A stretch of 64,000 nucleotides of DNA from Quercus robur (taxonomy: Eukaryota; Streptophyta; Magnoliopsida; Fagales; Fagaceae): assembly GCF_932294415.1 (NCBI RefSeq), contig NC_065536.1, forward strand, positions 4,970,974 through 5,034,973, in the 5' to 3' direction. Position numbers and translations under genes: made by a program. Below the pieces are notes generated by a model. That model was not told where the DNA came from. It did no database searches and was given only the letters and a program-made list of their open reading frames with translations. Below, piece after piece: positions 25,145 to 37,103 of this stretch; the first letter of the stretch is position 1; each line of letters begins with the position of its first letter.

Positions 25145-27044
25145 CTTTTCTATTTATAAATATATATATTGAAACCGCATTACATTGTGTATTTATTATT
25201 AAATTTAATTGAGGTACTTAGTTACAATATCTAAGAAATGTAGTTTTGCCCTTTTAAAATTTATAGAAATTTAGATTAGGTAATATACTTTAAAGATGTG
25301 TACCAATTTGTTGAGTAAATTGCAGCAAAAGATAGAGCTACAGATACAATACAAGCTGTTAATAGGGAGAAGTAATAAAAAAAAAAAGAGCATATTAAAA
25401 AAATTTTGGGAATAGAAAAGAAACCAGCTGTCCTGTCTTTCTCACTTTTTGACACATCATGGTCAGGAAGTTCTTCTTCTGTTTGACTCTAATGAAGTTT
25501 CGCTTTTTGTCAACGATATATCTAAAATCTAAATGGATAATATGCTACATGGACTAGTTGAAAAAAACAGGGACCATCGGTAAAGTTGCTATTATTGAAC
25601 TAACCTGCAAAAGAATAGTGTTTTTTTTTTGACTTGGGGAATATGAATCTAGAATGTCTGCTGGAAACATAAAGGAAAAAAAAAAGTAGATAGATGTAGT
25701 AATGATACAACCATAAAACTGGTGTGTAGCTAATTAAGAAGAAAACTTAACTTAAAAGAAAGACTAATCCTTCTTGCTCTTGTTCTTGTGCTTCTTCCTT
25801 TTTGGTTTGATGTGTTTGGCATTATGTTTGAGGGCAGAGGGAAGAAAAGGACAACAATTTTGTTGTTTGGTTGGAGGGAATTAGGGAGGAGGAAAGGAAA
25901 AGTGATGAGCAGTTTTTCTCCCTGACCCTGTGACCCACCGTCTTAGTTCTTCTCAAATAATAGAAGAGTGAGTGGGACTCACTGTCTCACACAATGTTTA
26001 TTTTCCATTCCCTTCCCTCTCTTTTCCTATCCTTCCTTTCTTTTTTATTACTTTTTATTTTATTTAGGGCTTGACTTGGGTCCAATGCCTCAATTACATC
26101 GGATCCCTTATAATGGCAGCACATGGTTAAAAAGCAAATACATGTTATCATTGTAATGATTCAATACATTAGAGTACTGGATCCAATCGTTGCATTTTTT
26201 TTTTATAAAAAAAAATGGTTTTTTTAAATGAATAAACAGTTTCATTCTTCAATTAGCAATTTACAAGCAGTTCAATAACTACACAGCTGGTTGCAGCTAA
26301 TAAGAAACAAACACCCAGCTCAACATTTCAAGGCTTACTCAATTCTGAAATTTACAACAATTATTGGCTACACTTGACTGTTGACTCTTAGCACAGTATC
26401 AGAGATAGTACAAGCAACAAATGAAAAAACTACCTTGTTCTAAACAGAATTACATAAACTGCCATCTTACTCAATTCTGTTTTTAATTTCCCATCTTATA
26501 TCACTCTCACAAAGTCTTCTTATAATTAAATATTCCTTGATGGATAATAGTCTTTGGGGTTCAAATGTGGTAGAAAGCAGCACACGGAGCTAATCTACAT
26601 GAAATTGATTTCAAGCTCGAGTCTTGCCTTTCATTTAACCACACATAGTAGGGGGTGGCTGGTCCATCAATATCAGAAAATAGGGACCACCAAAACCAGT
26701 TTTTGGTTGATGTGCCATATGTCTTTATGCAGGAAACTCACATTGATTAACGCCCTTGAGAAGAAAGGGAATTCTCCACGTACTCAAGAAATGGTTTTAT
26801 TTTATTTTATTTGCTGAATAAGAAATGATTATTGAATTCTCCATCAATCACAAATCACATCTTGAGAATGACATGAATTTACATTTAGCCAACCATTAGT
26901 GAAAACTTCAGTACCATATGTATATTTTACAATTTGAAATTACAGATGATTGGGCTAATTAATTCTTGTGCAAGGTTAGAAACTGAAACTTAAGTAAGAA
27001 GAAAAAAAATCAAATTGTAGTTCAGACTAACTTGTTTTTGGGTG
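25145..27044. other. Gene-free spacer with a diverged duplicated segment
   Basis: No credible coding region. The part at about 26831-27020 (gacatgaatttacatttagc, later gtgcaaggttagaaactgaa) resembles 37085-37270 (gacatgaattaatatgccaa, gtgcaaggtcagaaacagaa) in the same orientation. That second region overlaps the 3' part and last intron of the Agenet gene, so this may be a decayed duplicate of that flank. Confidence 0.45.
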
Positions 27045-27181
27045 ATGTGTTTGTTAATTTTGTTTTAATAACATTGTTTGTACTTTTTAAAAATACGTGT
27101 AAGTGAAAAAATATATAAAAATACATACAATATTGTTTAAACACTAAAAAATGTTATTTAAAATTCTTTACCAAACACTCC
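27045..27181. mobile_element. MITE family A, copy 1
   Basis: A 137-bp unit beginning gtgtttgttaa and ending ttaccaaacactc. Its core holds ttgtactttttaaaaatacg and tattgtttaaacactaaaa, shared with 28814-28949 and 31536-31673. Confidence 0.6.
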
Positions 27182-27225
27182 CTAAATTTTTAAATCCTTT
27201 GTACATGTTTGAGCAATGCCTTCAT

Positions 27226-28318
27226 TTAGTATACGTTTGGATTGCACTGAAATGAATGTTTGCGTTTCTTTCAGTGGACTAGGGCGGCGCTATTTTATAT
27301 TCAGGGGGTTCAACTGAACCCCTTGAGTTCAAAAAAAAAAAATTATATATATAATATATATATTTTTTAGTTTAATACTTTAATTTATTTTAAAAAATAT
27401 TTTTGCACACCCTGACTTAAATTTTGCACACCCTTATTACAAGTATTTCTAACTCTAAGAGTAAAGAGTCAGTATTTGTGAATAGTAAGTATCACTCTTT
27501 TTTATAAATTTATATTATATGTGTGAATGTGTCTAATATTGATAGTGTGTATTACTTTTTGTTATAATGCTATTTTTGTGAATTATGATGTGTGTGGACA
27601 TTTATGTGTACAATATAAATTTATATAATTTAATAATTAGGAAATAGAGATGGTTTGTTACATGTGTGTGCATTGTTATTATGTTATAATAACTTTTTTT
27701 TTATAAAGTTAGTAAAATTTAAGAAAAAAATTGTAAAATTAGTGATTGTCCAAGCATTTGACTTGTTAGACGCAAAGTGTATAAGTTTATATATGAATGA
27801 GTGTGGTTGTGTGCTTTAATAATTAATACGAAGCTAATAAGTTTAGTTTAGTCATTTAGTTTAAAATATTTTATAAAAACAATAACAAATAGATAATAAC
27901 AACTGCATAAAAATAAAAATGTTAGATAGACTTAACGAAATAAAATAGTCATAGCCTTATAGTCATAGCTACCCACATTGGGCATAGATACTCATAATGA
28001 ATTATCATATAACAATTTAAAATTTGAAAACTTGTAGAAGAAAATTATAAAACTTCATGTATTAATTTTATTTTGTCGATAATTCGATATATTCAAGTTC
28101 TTTTTTTATTAAAATTTTTTAATGACCCCCCTAAACAAAATTCTTGGAGTCGTCACTGTCAGTGGATCCTGTACACTGTTCATAAGACCCACAAGTTGTC
28201 TAATTCAGTAAAATTTTTATTAAAACTGAATCTCACGGCACTATTCACATATTTAAAAATCATTTTACTATAATATTTTTAGTTTTCAGTAATAAGTAAT
28301 ATCCAAACAGACCCTCGT
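27226..28318. mobile_element. GTTTGGAT-family MITE interrupted by a hAT-like insertion
   Basis: Left part 27226-27278 (acgtttggattgcactgaa) and right part 28159-28318 (ggatcctgtacactg, then cacatatttaaaaatcattt and ttttcagtaataagtaatat, ending ccaaacagacc) join into one family member like the one at 55525-55860. The intervening 880 bp are a later insertion. Confidence 0.65.
27279..28158. mobile_element. Non-autonomous hAT-like element with 8-bp target duplication
   Basis: It begins ctagggcggcgcta and, on the opposite strand at its right end, begins cagtgacgactcca; these resemble the hAT-type end CAGTGGCGGAGCCA. The octamer TCAGTGGA flanks it at 27271-27278 and 28159-28166. An 8-bp duplication and such ends are the hAT signature. 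Inside the left end is gggggttcaactgaacccc, a near-palindrome. No transposase remains, so it is a deletion derivative. Confidence 0.7.
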
Positions 28319-28813
28319 TCCATTTTGACCACTTTATCTGTCATCCTACAGTTATATACTCTTAAGCCTTATACGATATATATTTTACAGTAATACACTT
28401 TTTAAGTCCTGTTTATTATATAGTACTTCATTAAAAAAAAAAAATAAAACTGTGTTACTCCATTAAAAAAATAAAACTGTCACATTATGAAACAACCTTT
28501 CCCACCAACACCCCACACACGACACATGGAGGAGTCATAATCTTCTGACAAGTAGCTAATCAAATACTCCTTGTCATATATGCTTTGTTCACAGAATTGC
28601 AACAAGCTAGCCAGGGCTTTCTGTAAACTTTTATTAAATCAAAGCGTCAAAATAGTACATGAATTCTTCTCAAGAAGCTTCAATAAAATTCAGTGGAATA
28701 CTACCAAAATCTAAACAACTTTAAAGTCCATCTGCAGAGCACATGAGAAGCTAACTCTTCTATACACCCAATTGAAACTACAAAAACTCAAATAAATTTC
28801 TGTAAGAAACTCT
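28319..28813. other. AT-rich spacer
   Basis: No gene supported. A short segment near 28590-28625 (caacaagctagccagggctt) resembles 37377-37395 and may extend the diverged duplication noted for 26831-27020. Confidence 0.4.
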
Positions 28814-28949
28814 GGCCATTTGGTAATGTTATTTTTGTAACGTTGTTTGTATTTTTTAAAAATATATGTAAGTAAAAAAGTGTGTAAAAATACGTGTAAT
28901 ATTGTTTTAATACTAAAAATTGTTGTACAAAACACCTTACCAAACAGCC
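28814..28949. mobile_element. MITE family A, copy 2
   Basis: A 136-bp unit starting ggccatttggtaatgtt and ending ccttaccaaacagcc. The terminal inverted repeat is about 11 bp. Same orientation as copy 1. Confidence 0.65.
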
Positions 28950-29570
28950 ATTCTATATCTGCAATAATAATACTCTCTAATCTCATACCACAATGACTAA
29001 AAAAATAACTGAGAGCCGCATAGAGCAGCATCACACTTTATTAACTCCAACATGGAGAGTTGCTTTACCACCTCTCTGTTTTAGTCTTTCACCTTATGAC
29101 TCATGACCACAACTTTTGCTACCACGGCAGTCACTTTTATATATTTTTTCTCTATCACTCCTAGTATGTTACATTTATGGTTGTAATAAAAGTTGTGAGT
29201 TTTTTATTTTTATATACAGGTCTAGAATTTTAGCAAAAAAAAAAATATATATATATGCAGGTCTAGAATTTTTGTTTCCGAAATAGGTGGGTAGGGAAGA
29301 ATTCATGAAAAGACTAATGAAATTGAACCTCCAACTGACAATATTAATAATGGGCTGATTTCCAAAGCGTTTTTCCCTGCATCTTGGAAAATGCCAAACT
29401 GGTCAGTTTGATGAAAGTCTTGTTTTGGATTCGGTTTCATCATTCATGTTTGGCAGGTTATGTTCAGAATCTTGGAGGTGTGGATAATGCCAAGCGTATA
29501 TATATATGATGCCAGAAAGGCATACGATTGCTTTGAATGCTTTGATTGTGTAGTTGGGCAGGACAGTTCA
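28950..29570. other. Spacer before the gene scraps
   Basis: No intact coding region. An (AT)n tract and repeated gcaggtctagaattt near 29217-29275 are the only local structures. Confidence 0.4.
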
Positions 29571-29772
29571 TGTGATTGAGGCTTCTCAGTTGTTTAATGA
29601 GATGCCTGAGAAAGACATGGTTTCTTGGAGGGAGTGACCAACTTGAAATTGATGCAATAGCATCCTGTGTTCCACGGAGAACTACAGAGCCAAATATGCC
29701 AATAATGAAGTTTATGTTGATCTTGTTGAAGAAATGGATGCAGCTACTAGCAAGCATAAGATCAGGTTGGCT
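29571..29772 (+). pseudogene. Decayed exon scraps: PPR-like, then AP-3 mu adaptin-like
   Basis: Bases 29571-29636 read VIEASQLFNEMPEKDMVSW, a typical PPR repeat end. From 29637 the frame reads QLEIDAIASCVPRRTTEP, then after a one-base shift YANNEVYVDLVEEMDA to about 29745. This second part matches my recollection of the linker and start of the mu-homology domain of plant AP-3 mu (SCVPWRTT...NEVYVDLVEEMDA), with Trp replaced by Arg. AP-3 mu sorts cargo to the vacuole (family knowledge). The scraps are broken by stops and shifts and have no splice structure, so this is a fossil. In Arabidopsis the AP-3 mu gene lies next to the PGN gene, and PGN lies just downstream here. Confidence 0.6.
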
Positions 29773-31535
29773 TGAACATGGCTAGAACTTCAAGTGATAC
29801 TGAATTTGATGATTTGGATTTAGCAAATTAATTATGACATTTATTTATTTTCACTCCACTTGAAATCTCAATTCTAGAACAATGAATAATTTGCTACACA
29901 TGGATTCAACTAGAAAACTATAATTGGTGTGACGAGAAGGCAATACGCCATTTCTTAGTAATTGATTAGTCTTTACATAAACCAGGAAAAAGGGGTATGA
30001 AACAATGATGTTTTATGCTTGTTTTAAAGGTGTTACTTCTCCATGTTGCAGCAATTATGTTTAATAGTTTTCTTTTCTCTCATAGTGTACTTGATTGATT
30101 TTTTTTTAAAATAAAATTTCTTACTTTACTTATCAAAAAAAAGAAAAAAAGAGATTTCTTTTCTCTTGTTTTATCGTATTTATATTTTTATATCGTTTGG
30201 CTGGGCAATTGCAAGTGTTTAATGTGGGCTTTTGGGGTTTGAGTTGGCTTGCTTTGTTTTGTGCTAGATTGGGCATAGAGGAATTGTTGTTTATAGATGT
30301 GGAATAGTGGTGGATTTCATTTGGTTGAGTTGGATCAGTGGATGTACCATAGTGCAATGGTTTTTTATTTACAATGCTAATCAAGGATATAAAAATAGAA
30401 TTTTTATTCAAAAAGTGTTACACTTATTGAATAAAAAAGTGTTACACTTTTCTCTTTTGTGGTAATAGATTCATATAAAAAAACTAAAAAAAAAAAAAAA
30501 CCTTTTTGTTGTGGAATGTTAGCTAGAATTTTTAATTTTTTAAAAACTTATCATGCTTGTAATAATAAATTAATAACTAAAGTTTCGACTAAAATTTTTG
30601 TTTATTCTCTCAGTCGTGGCAGGTATTTTAAAAAAAACGCAGTTCTCCAAGTCAGCTATGTCAGTACCAATTTCAGTGAGAAATTTTGGGTACAAAAATT
30701 TGAGAAAGCTTGAGAGATTATTGAGATATGCAAAAAGGAACTACAACTCATGTTTGATGCCAACTACAAGAATTATATATTCACCATCCAAAAACGTGAC
30801 AAACTTATTCTGGTCTCTGTTCACAATCCTTACACCCTGAAATCCTTGTAATCTCAGTGCCACTATCCCATCTCAATCATTGCATTGAACCAAAGAACCA
30901 AACTGATGCCAACTATAAGAATTATATATTTACAATAAAAAAGCATAGCTTAAAATTATTCTCTTATCACAACTTCACGTGAATGTGATAATCCTTTTAA
31001 CAAAAACTTGATTATTCTTTTCTGCACAACAATCTACTTTAATTAATCAGAGCTTGCTATCTTTTAACATTCCACAATCATGTGATATACAATCAGTGAT
31101 GACTATTGATACATCTCCCTTGTGAGACTTGAAGGAATGTAGTGCTTGTGCCTTAATTGTGCTAGATAAAAATAGCCAATAGTTCAATAAGCTCTAGTTC
31201 AAATGACACTTCATTCTCTTATAACTTATAAGAGTAAGGTGGAGAGTGAGCGTATGAGTTGTGTGAGACAAAAATGACAATTTGGGGTTAAGACTTATCA
31301 ACGGTAGACTTTTCCGATAAGCAAAACTCCATTTGTTGTCCAAATGCTACAGATAGACCATTGATGGATTCATTCATTACCGCACTTGATGTCAAATGGT
31401 TGGGGAATACATGTTGTATTTCCAAGGCACAAATGACAATGCATCCAATGATTAATACTGTTTGAAGTCAAATCACTATCACATTTGGAAATACTATAGA
31501 ATTTCACCAGAGAACTAGATTACCTTTAGAAACTT
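29773..31535. other. Spacer without a gene
   Basis: AT-rich. A short repeat gatgccaactacaagaatta at about 30756 recurs as gatgccaactataagaatta near 30905. A diverged SINE lies at 31190-31290. No coding region is supported. Confidence 0.45.
31190..31290 (+). mobile_element. Diverged SINE related to 8425-8540
   Basis: The A-box-like agctctagttcaaatgacac and the following cttataacttataagagtaa parallel agctctagctcacatggcac and cccataagaatgggtag in the intronic SINE. The B box is eroded. Confidence 0.38.
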
Positions 31536-31673
31536 GGTCCCGTTTGGTAAAATTGTTTAACATGTTTTCAGTTTATAAACAATATTACCCACATTTTCAC
31601 ACACTTTTTTTATCTACATGTATTTCAAAAAAATACCAATAACGTTACTATAACAACGTTACCAAACGACCCC
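31536..31673. mobile_element. MITE family A, copy 3 (opposite orientation)
   Basis: A 138-bp unit starting ggtcccgtttggtaa and ending ttaccaaacgacccc; the ends form an inverted repeat of about 14 bp. Its complement matches copies 1 and 2. It has the clearest TIRs of the three and is probably the youngest. Confidence 0.65.
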
Positions 31674-32673
31674 TTGAATGCATTGGGAATGTGTTTTGGC
31701 AGAATCGGTTCCTATTGTGAGCTTGGACACTGGTATATACAAGCAGTGAAATGTGGAGGCATAATTGTAGGGATATTATTCAATGAATTTGTGTTTGTGT
31801 GTGTGTGTAATTGATTCCTTGAAGTGGGTTTATTCAGCTGTTTCAATGTTGTTGCACAAATACTGTCGCCAAGTTAAATGTACCGCTGTTTATGTTGCAG
31901 GTCTTTTTTGGTTGAGATAGGTACTCGCCAGGATGATGGTTCTTCCCTGAAATTAGTATCATGTATGTTGGAATATAATGAGTGATCCTCCCATCCCAAA
32001 AAGAAAAAAAAAAAAAAAAAATGGGGGTTAAGCTCACTCCTGTTAATTGTTTATGCAGGACCCTGTTTTATTTCAATTTTGAAGTTTGCAGCAGCACAAG
32101 AATTGGTTTTCCACTGTCTAATTGGCTTATACCTCTCTGTTTGGTCTGTTCCTGCTTGTACTTGCCATATGTTTAAAATGCTGACACCATATTTATATAA
32201 CACTATATTTCTCGATTCTTGATAATGCTTTTCATTTCTTACTCCATCTTCTACAAAAGAGCGCAACTGAAAATAACTTTGAAGAGGGAAAGAATGTAGA
32301 TATTGCATAACCAAACAATACTAACAGTACAACTTAGTACATTGACACTATCTATCATTTTTAATTTGGTTGCAGCACAAAATGAAGAGTTAATTAAAAG
32401 AATATCTTAAATTGTTAGTACAGGTTAATTAAACAATGCCCTTTTTTGATGTTGCTAAGTTTCTTCTTCATTTCTTTTTTGCCACTTACTGGATTCAAAT
32501 GTATCAAAATTGAAAGTTTCAAGAGGAATACCAAATCCCCTCATACACAATTCCTTCTTCTTTCTGTCTGTGTATACCCAATTTAAAGTTGTGTGGAATA
32601 ACCAAAAATTGTTCTAGAATCATTCCACCTTTATCAATATGGTATTCAAACCACCCCACAACTTCCATTTTTT
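31674..32673. other. 3' flank of the PGN-type gene
   Basis: No coding region supported. The part next to 32674 should contain the PGN-type 3' UTR on the minus strand. Other contents are a TG-rich tract near 31793-31808 and an A-run near 32006-32021. Confidence 0.45.
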
Positions 32674-34658
32674 TCAAGTTGCATCTTCTTGGTCATGTAT
32701 TAAGCAATCCAAATCTGGTACATACCCTGCTTCTTTCATATGCCAAATCAACAAATCCAAAACTCCATACACCCACTTTATGTGAGAACCCATCTTATCT
32801 CCAACAACAAAACTATAAACCTGGTCTCTTACCTCAATCCAACTCCTCCCTGCCTCTTTCTTACTCCCCATCCCTCTCATCAGCTTCCTCATATTTGCAT
32901 ACTCCCCCCACTTACCTTCAGCTGCATATATATTTGACAGCATCACGTAAGTCCCCACCATATTTGGCCTCAAATCTAAAACTCTGCGAGCTGCCAATTT
33001 GCCCAAATTCGGAAGCTTATGGGCTTTACAAGCTCCAAGAAGTGCCCCCCATACAGACTCATCAGGTTTAAATGGCATACTCTCTATTAGCTCATAAGCC
33101 TCCTCAACTCTCCCTGCACGCCCTAGCAGATCCACTACACAGCCATAAATCTCCTGATTTGGAGAAATATTATAATCACCCACCATTGATTTGAAATACC
33201 TCAAACCTTCATCTACAAGTCCAGCATGGCTGCAAGCACTCAGAACTGCCATATACACAATCTTATCAGGTCTAATACCAGACCTGATCATCTCATCAAA
33301 CAATTCAACAGCCTCTTTTCCATATCCATGAGCCCCATATCCAATCATCATAGTAGTCCAAGAGACCAAATCTCTGCAAGTCATTTCACTAAAAACTTTG
33401 CGTGAATCACTTATGCTCCCACACTTGGCATACATGTCAATAATTGCATTAGCCAATGCCAAGTTCCCGTCAAGGCCTCTGCGAACAATTCCTCCATGAA
33501 CCTGTTGTCCGCAATTCAATACTGCTAAATTTGCACAGGCAGCTGTAACACTGGTAAATGTGAAGCAATTTGGACTAAAACCTTCTGACTCCATTTGTGA
33601 AAAGATATGTAAAGACTCAGTAGAGTCCAACCTTTCATAACCAGTTATCAAGGTATTCCATGTAATTAAATCTTTCTCATTCATTTCATGGAAATACTGA
33701 TTTGCCTCCGATAAACAACCACACCTGCAATACATGTCTAGTATAGAATTCATGACAGGAAGATTGGTATCGAACCCATGTGTAATCACTGCTGAATGTA
33801 TTAGCTTGCCCAAAGTGTATGAGCCGATTGAGGTGCAAGCTCTAACGGCAATTGAAAAGCTAAATGGGTTGAGTTCTGCTTCCTCCTGTTTGTCAAATAA
33901 ATTCAAGAACTTAATGTATACTGTGAGATATATAAAGCTGAATTCTTTTTAAAAATTGAAACCTTTTCAATTGTAGATACACAATAAAAAGTGAGCTTTG
34001 GAACCCAAGTGTTTTCATAGAATTTGAGGTTGTGTCAACTACTTACCAGCAACATTTGCCTGAAAACTCGAAGCCCACCATAGCCATCACCTCTATGAGT
34101 GTAACCAGTGATCAAAGTAGTCCATGAAACAGCATTTTTAACATCTATCTCCTGAAAGACCATGCATGCCTCGTCCATGCTAACACAACACGTAGCATAC
34201 ATATCCATGAGTGCATTATTAACATACATAGACTCCTTCATGCCATGCTTGATGGCCAAGCCATGGACCAATGCCCCATATGAAAGAGCCTTCATGCTCT
34301 TACAACCCTTCAAAGCACTGGACAAAGTAAACGCATTTGGCTCCACTCCATTCCTTACCATCTCACAGAACATAGCCCATGCATGGCTGTAGTGGTTGCA
34401 AGACGTGTATCCAGCAATCATGGCAGTCCATGCAACGACATCTCTCTCAGGCATTTCATCGAACAGTATCCGGGCCTCTTTTATCAAGCCCCTTTCAGAG
34501 TATGATTTGATGAGGTTTGTGGCCAATACGGAAGGACCCTTTGGTAAAAAAGGTGTGTTCGATTGGGCGGTGGAGTTGTGGGCCCATTGAAGGGAGTTTC
34601 GGATAATGGGTGGGATTGCATGGAAATCAGCCGTAGAAAGTAGTCTTTTAGTGCTCAT
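32674..34658 (-). CDS. PGN: Pentatricopeptide repeat protein, PGN type (PLS subfamily, E class)
   Basis: Two exons on the minus strand: 34658-34047 and 33885-32674, split by a 161-bp intron with a GTAAGT donor and CAG acceptor, phase 0. The product is 607 residues; Arabidopsis PGN (At1g56570) is about 611. The N-terminus (MSTKRLLSTADFHAIPP) is basic and hydroxylated like a mitochondrial presequence. P, L and S repeats follow in series (ILFDEMPERDVVAWTAMIAG, VFQEIDVKNAVSWTTLITG, YFHEMNEKDLITWNTLITG, VFSEMTCRDLVSWTTMMIG), then the E/E+ region (ESVWGALLGACKAH, GRSWIEV) ending YVPDLDCLIHDQEDAT. There is no DYW deaminase domain. PGN is a mitochondrial protein affecting germination under salt and ABA signalling (family knowledge); by class it should act in organellar RNA editing or processing (inference). 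Frame intact. Confidence 0.92.
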
Positions 34659-34944
34659 AATTCCATGCCAAGTGAGGACCCAAAAATGCGACTGTTAACT
34701 GAAGTTTTTATAGCGGAAATCTGGGCATTCCAAGAAGGTCTTCATCAAGTTTTTATAGTTTGGTCTTGTTGGTTAGTGGGCCTGTAAGTCTGTTTCAGTT
34801 TATGATGTGTTCCTGTCTGGTATGTTGTTGTAAGGGAGTATATTATGTAAGTATAGGACCCATAGGGTTACCAAATCATTAGTGGACCCCTCAAGTTTGT
34901 GTTTTTGGGCCTTTGGGGTCACTAATATTCTATTCTTTAAAATA
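34659..34944. promoter_or_regulatory. 5' flank of the PGN-type gene
   Basis: This short gene-free stretch lies directly upstream of the minus-strand start codon, so it should hold the promoter and 5' UTR. No clear TATA box was recognised. Confidence 0.4.
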
Positions 34945-35139
34945 ATATTGCCCCAAAGGTTGATATGGTGGTTCATAAGACTTCATGATATTCATGAGAT
35001 TTTGGATTCGAAACTTTTTGTCAACATTTTAGAGCTACTCTCATAGGATTTCTTTTGTAATAACTTGATGCGTGTGAGACAAACAAAGGGCTACATACAC
35101 CCGAGCTCATTTGTCAAAAAAAAAAAAAAAAAAAAAAAT
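34945..35139 (+). mobile_element. tRNA-derived SINE with poly(A) tail
   Basis: An A-box-like gttgatatggtggttcat and a B-box-like ttttggattcgaaac stand about 40 bases apart, and the element ends in a run of about 22 A at 35117-35139. That layout is a plant SINE. Confidence 0.6.
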
Positions 35140-35748
35140 GCTCATCTAACTATTTTCTTCCTTCTTTTTTTGAGATTTTCCCCCCTCATCCTTATTAATC
35201 GGCTGAATAACCCACCCTTGTTGAATTATATATATTTTGTGGGATGTCATGCACCAGACATTCACACTCATTTTGCAACTCATGCTAAATGAGTAGTGCC
35301 CCAGTATAGCCTGATGGCCCAAGATTGTATGAACTATGAACCTAATTTCGCATCTTTGAATCTTTGATGGTTGACAATTCATTTGATTGATCCAAAACAT
35401 AAAAGGCCTCTTTAACCCCATTATAGACTCACCTCCTGTGATGATGCATGGGTTGGTTTATGGGTGGTACTTTGCTATGCAACATAAACATCTGTGGCTC
35501 GAGAGGTAACATTGATGTTACCGTCAGGAAATCATGCTAGAATCCAGCACAAGGTTTGCACCAAAGTAGAATGCCAAACATGGAAAAAAAACAATACCCA
35601 ATCGTATTTTTGACCAGCTTGCAGGTTGGGCATTGCCAGGAACACATTCTTTTACATAAGTTGTTGATCTTTTACATAACTTGTTGCAGTGTCAAGCTTT
35701 GAATGACTATTTCTAATATAGATCATATTAATGAGTGCTTTTAAGACA
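35140..35748. other. Spacer without a gene
   Basis: No coding region or bounded repeat could be supported here. Confidence 0.4.
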
Positions 35749-36326
35749 ATTGTTAATAAACTTGTGGGCCAGAAAATTCATGGCCCAGGCCCGCCCTATA
35801 TCAAGGACCAGGACCTGATCTGAGGAGACCTATTATCAAGGAGGAGTTTAATGCACGGATAGGATAAGTGAAAAGACTGCTCATACTGTAGTAGAGAACT
35901 CTGTGCCTGACAAGCTCCTATTCATGACCAAGCTATTCAACCTTTACGTCTACTCCCAACCACTTGAGGTATGCGGATAGAACAAGTCTTCTGCCCCGAA
36001 GGTAAAGCTCACACGTGGACCCTAAAGAGAGGGAGGAATACGAGTATAAAAGGAAACGAAAGCCAAGGAGAGAAGGGGGAAAAAGAACTTAATGCTCCTC
36101 GGACTAAGTCCGAGGAGTCCAACCCCTCAGGCTACGACGCTGTAGGGCTTGGATGTTTAGGCTGACCCCTTTTTTACATGAGTCCTTCTAAACTCAGGAC
36201 CGGACCATCGCCCCGTGATCAAAAGCAAGCCTTTTAAGCCCACTCTCTACAAATCATATTGTTGGGGCCCTGTGCATACGAGCCCAATGTCATTCATGGG
36301 CCGTTAAATGAATTGTGTCCTTACAA
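35749..36326 (+). mobile_element. Probable solo LTR, GC-richer than its surroundings
   Basis: About 578 bp starting TGTTAATAAACTTGTGGGCC and ending TGTCCTTACA, with a TATA-like gagtataaaagg near 36042 and a GC-rich downstream part with a local inverted repeat (ctcctcggactaagtccgaggag, 36091-36113). Such LTRs are common gypsy-type remnants in tree genomes (inference). No internal region flanks it and no certain target duplication was found. Confidence 0.5.
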
Positions 36327-37103
36327 AACTATTTTAAGAAAATTTTTATACCATTTTTATGAGAAATTTAAAAAGCTATCAAAATATTAATTTTTTTTTC
36401 TTTTTCCATAAATATTTTCTTAAAATAATTCACTAACAATTGTTCTGAGGCATTTGTTAACTTTTCCCTTCTAATATAATATTTTTATTATATAACAATC
36501 ACAACTCTAGATGTATATATTGGCTTTGCACAGCCAGAGTAGACTTCAGATAGAACTCTTAAAGACAACTCTAGACTCCAGATAGAACTCTTAAAAGACA
36601 AATCTATTTGATGCTTAATACAAAATCACAGGACTAATTTCAGTTGAGTAACACTCAATCACATGTATCTAAACTTTAAAAAAAAAAAAAAAAGAATTTC
36701 CAGCCATCTAACCTTAAAGAGGCTTCTGAAATTAATTTGTTTTGCAGGATGAATGATTAGGAATAAACAGTATTAGAGAAACCCTTTTCATGCAGAAAGA
36801 AATTGAGAACAGTCACTGACTCGCTGGTCAGTCGCCAATACAATACAAGAATTTACCTGACATCATTAGCTTTTTGCTTTGGATCATAAAGTCAAACTCT
36901 GCTTCCAATTAATTGGTAAAGTCTAAACAAATCGTTGAGAATGCCTAATGATAGGTTACCAAGTTGAAAATGACTACTAAAAATTGCAATTTGTTTATCC
37001 AAAAATCATCAGTTGATTTCCACTGCTACAAGAAGCAGAGTCCTTCAGATGTAATGCAATCTTTCCTGGTACACAAGGGATGCCTCCTTGATTTCTCAAG
37101 CAA
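36327..37103. other. Spacer and probable Agenet gene 3' UTR
   Basis: AT-rich with no coding region. The part next to 37104 is the likely 3' UTR of the minus-strand Agenet gene. A short direct repeat (agatagaactctta) occurs at about 36547 and 36580. Confidence 0.4.

Noticed and set aside
28711-29034. 107-codon minus-strand frame
   Set aside because: It reads through a MITE of family A and shows no domain.
32589-33071. 160-codon plus-strand frame
   Set aside because: It lies antisense to the PGN coding exon and is a shadow of it.
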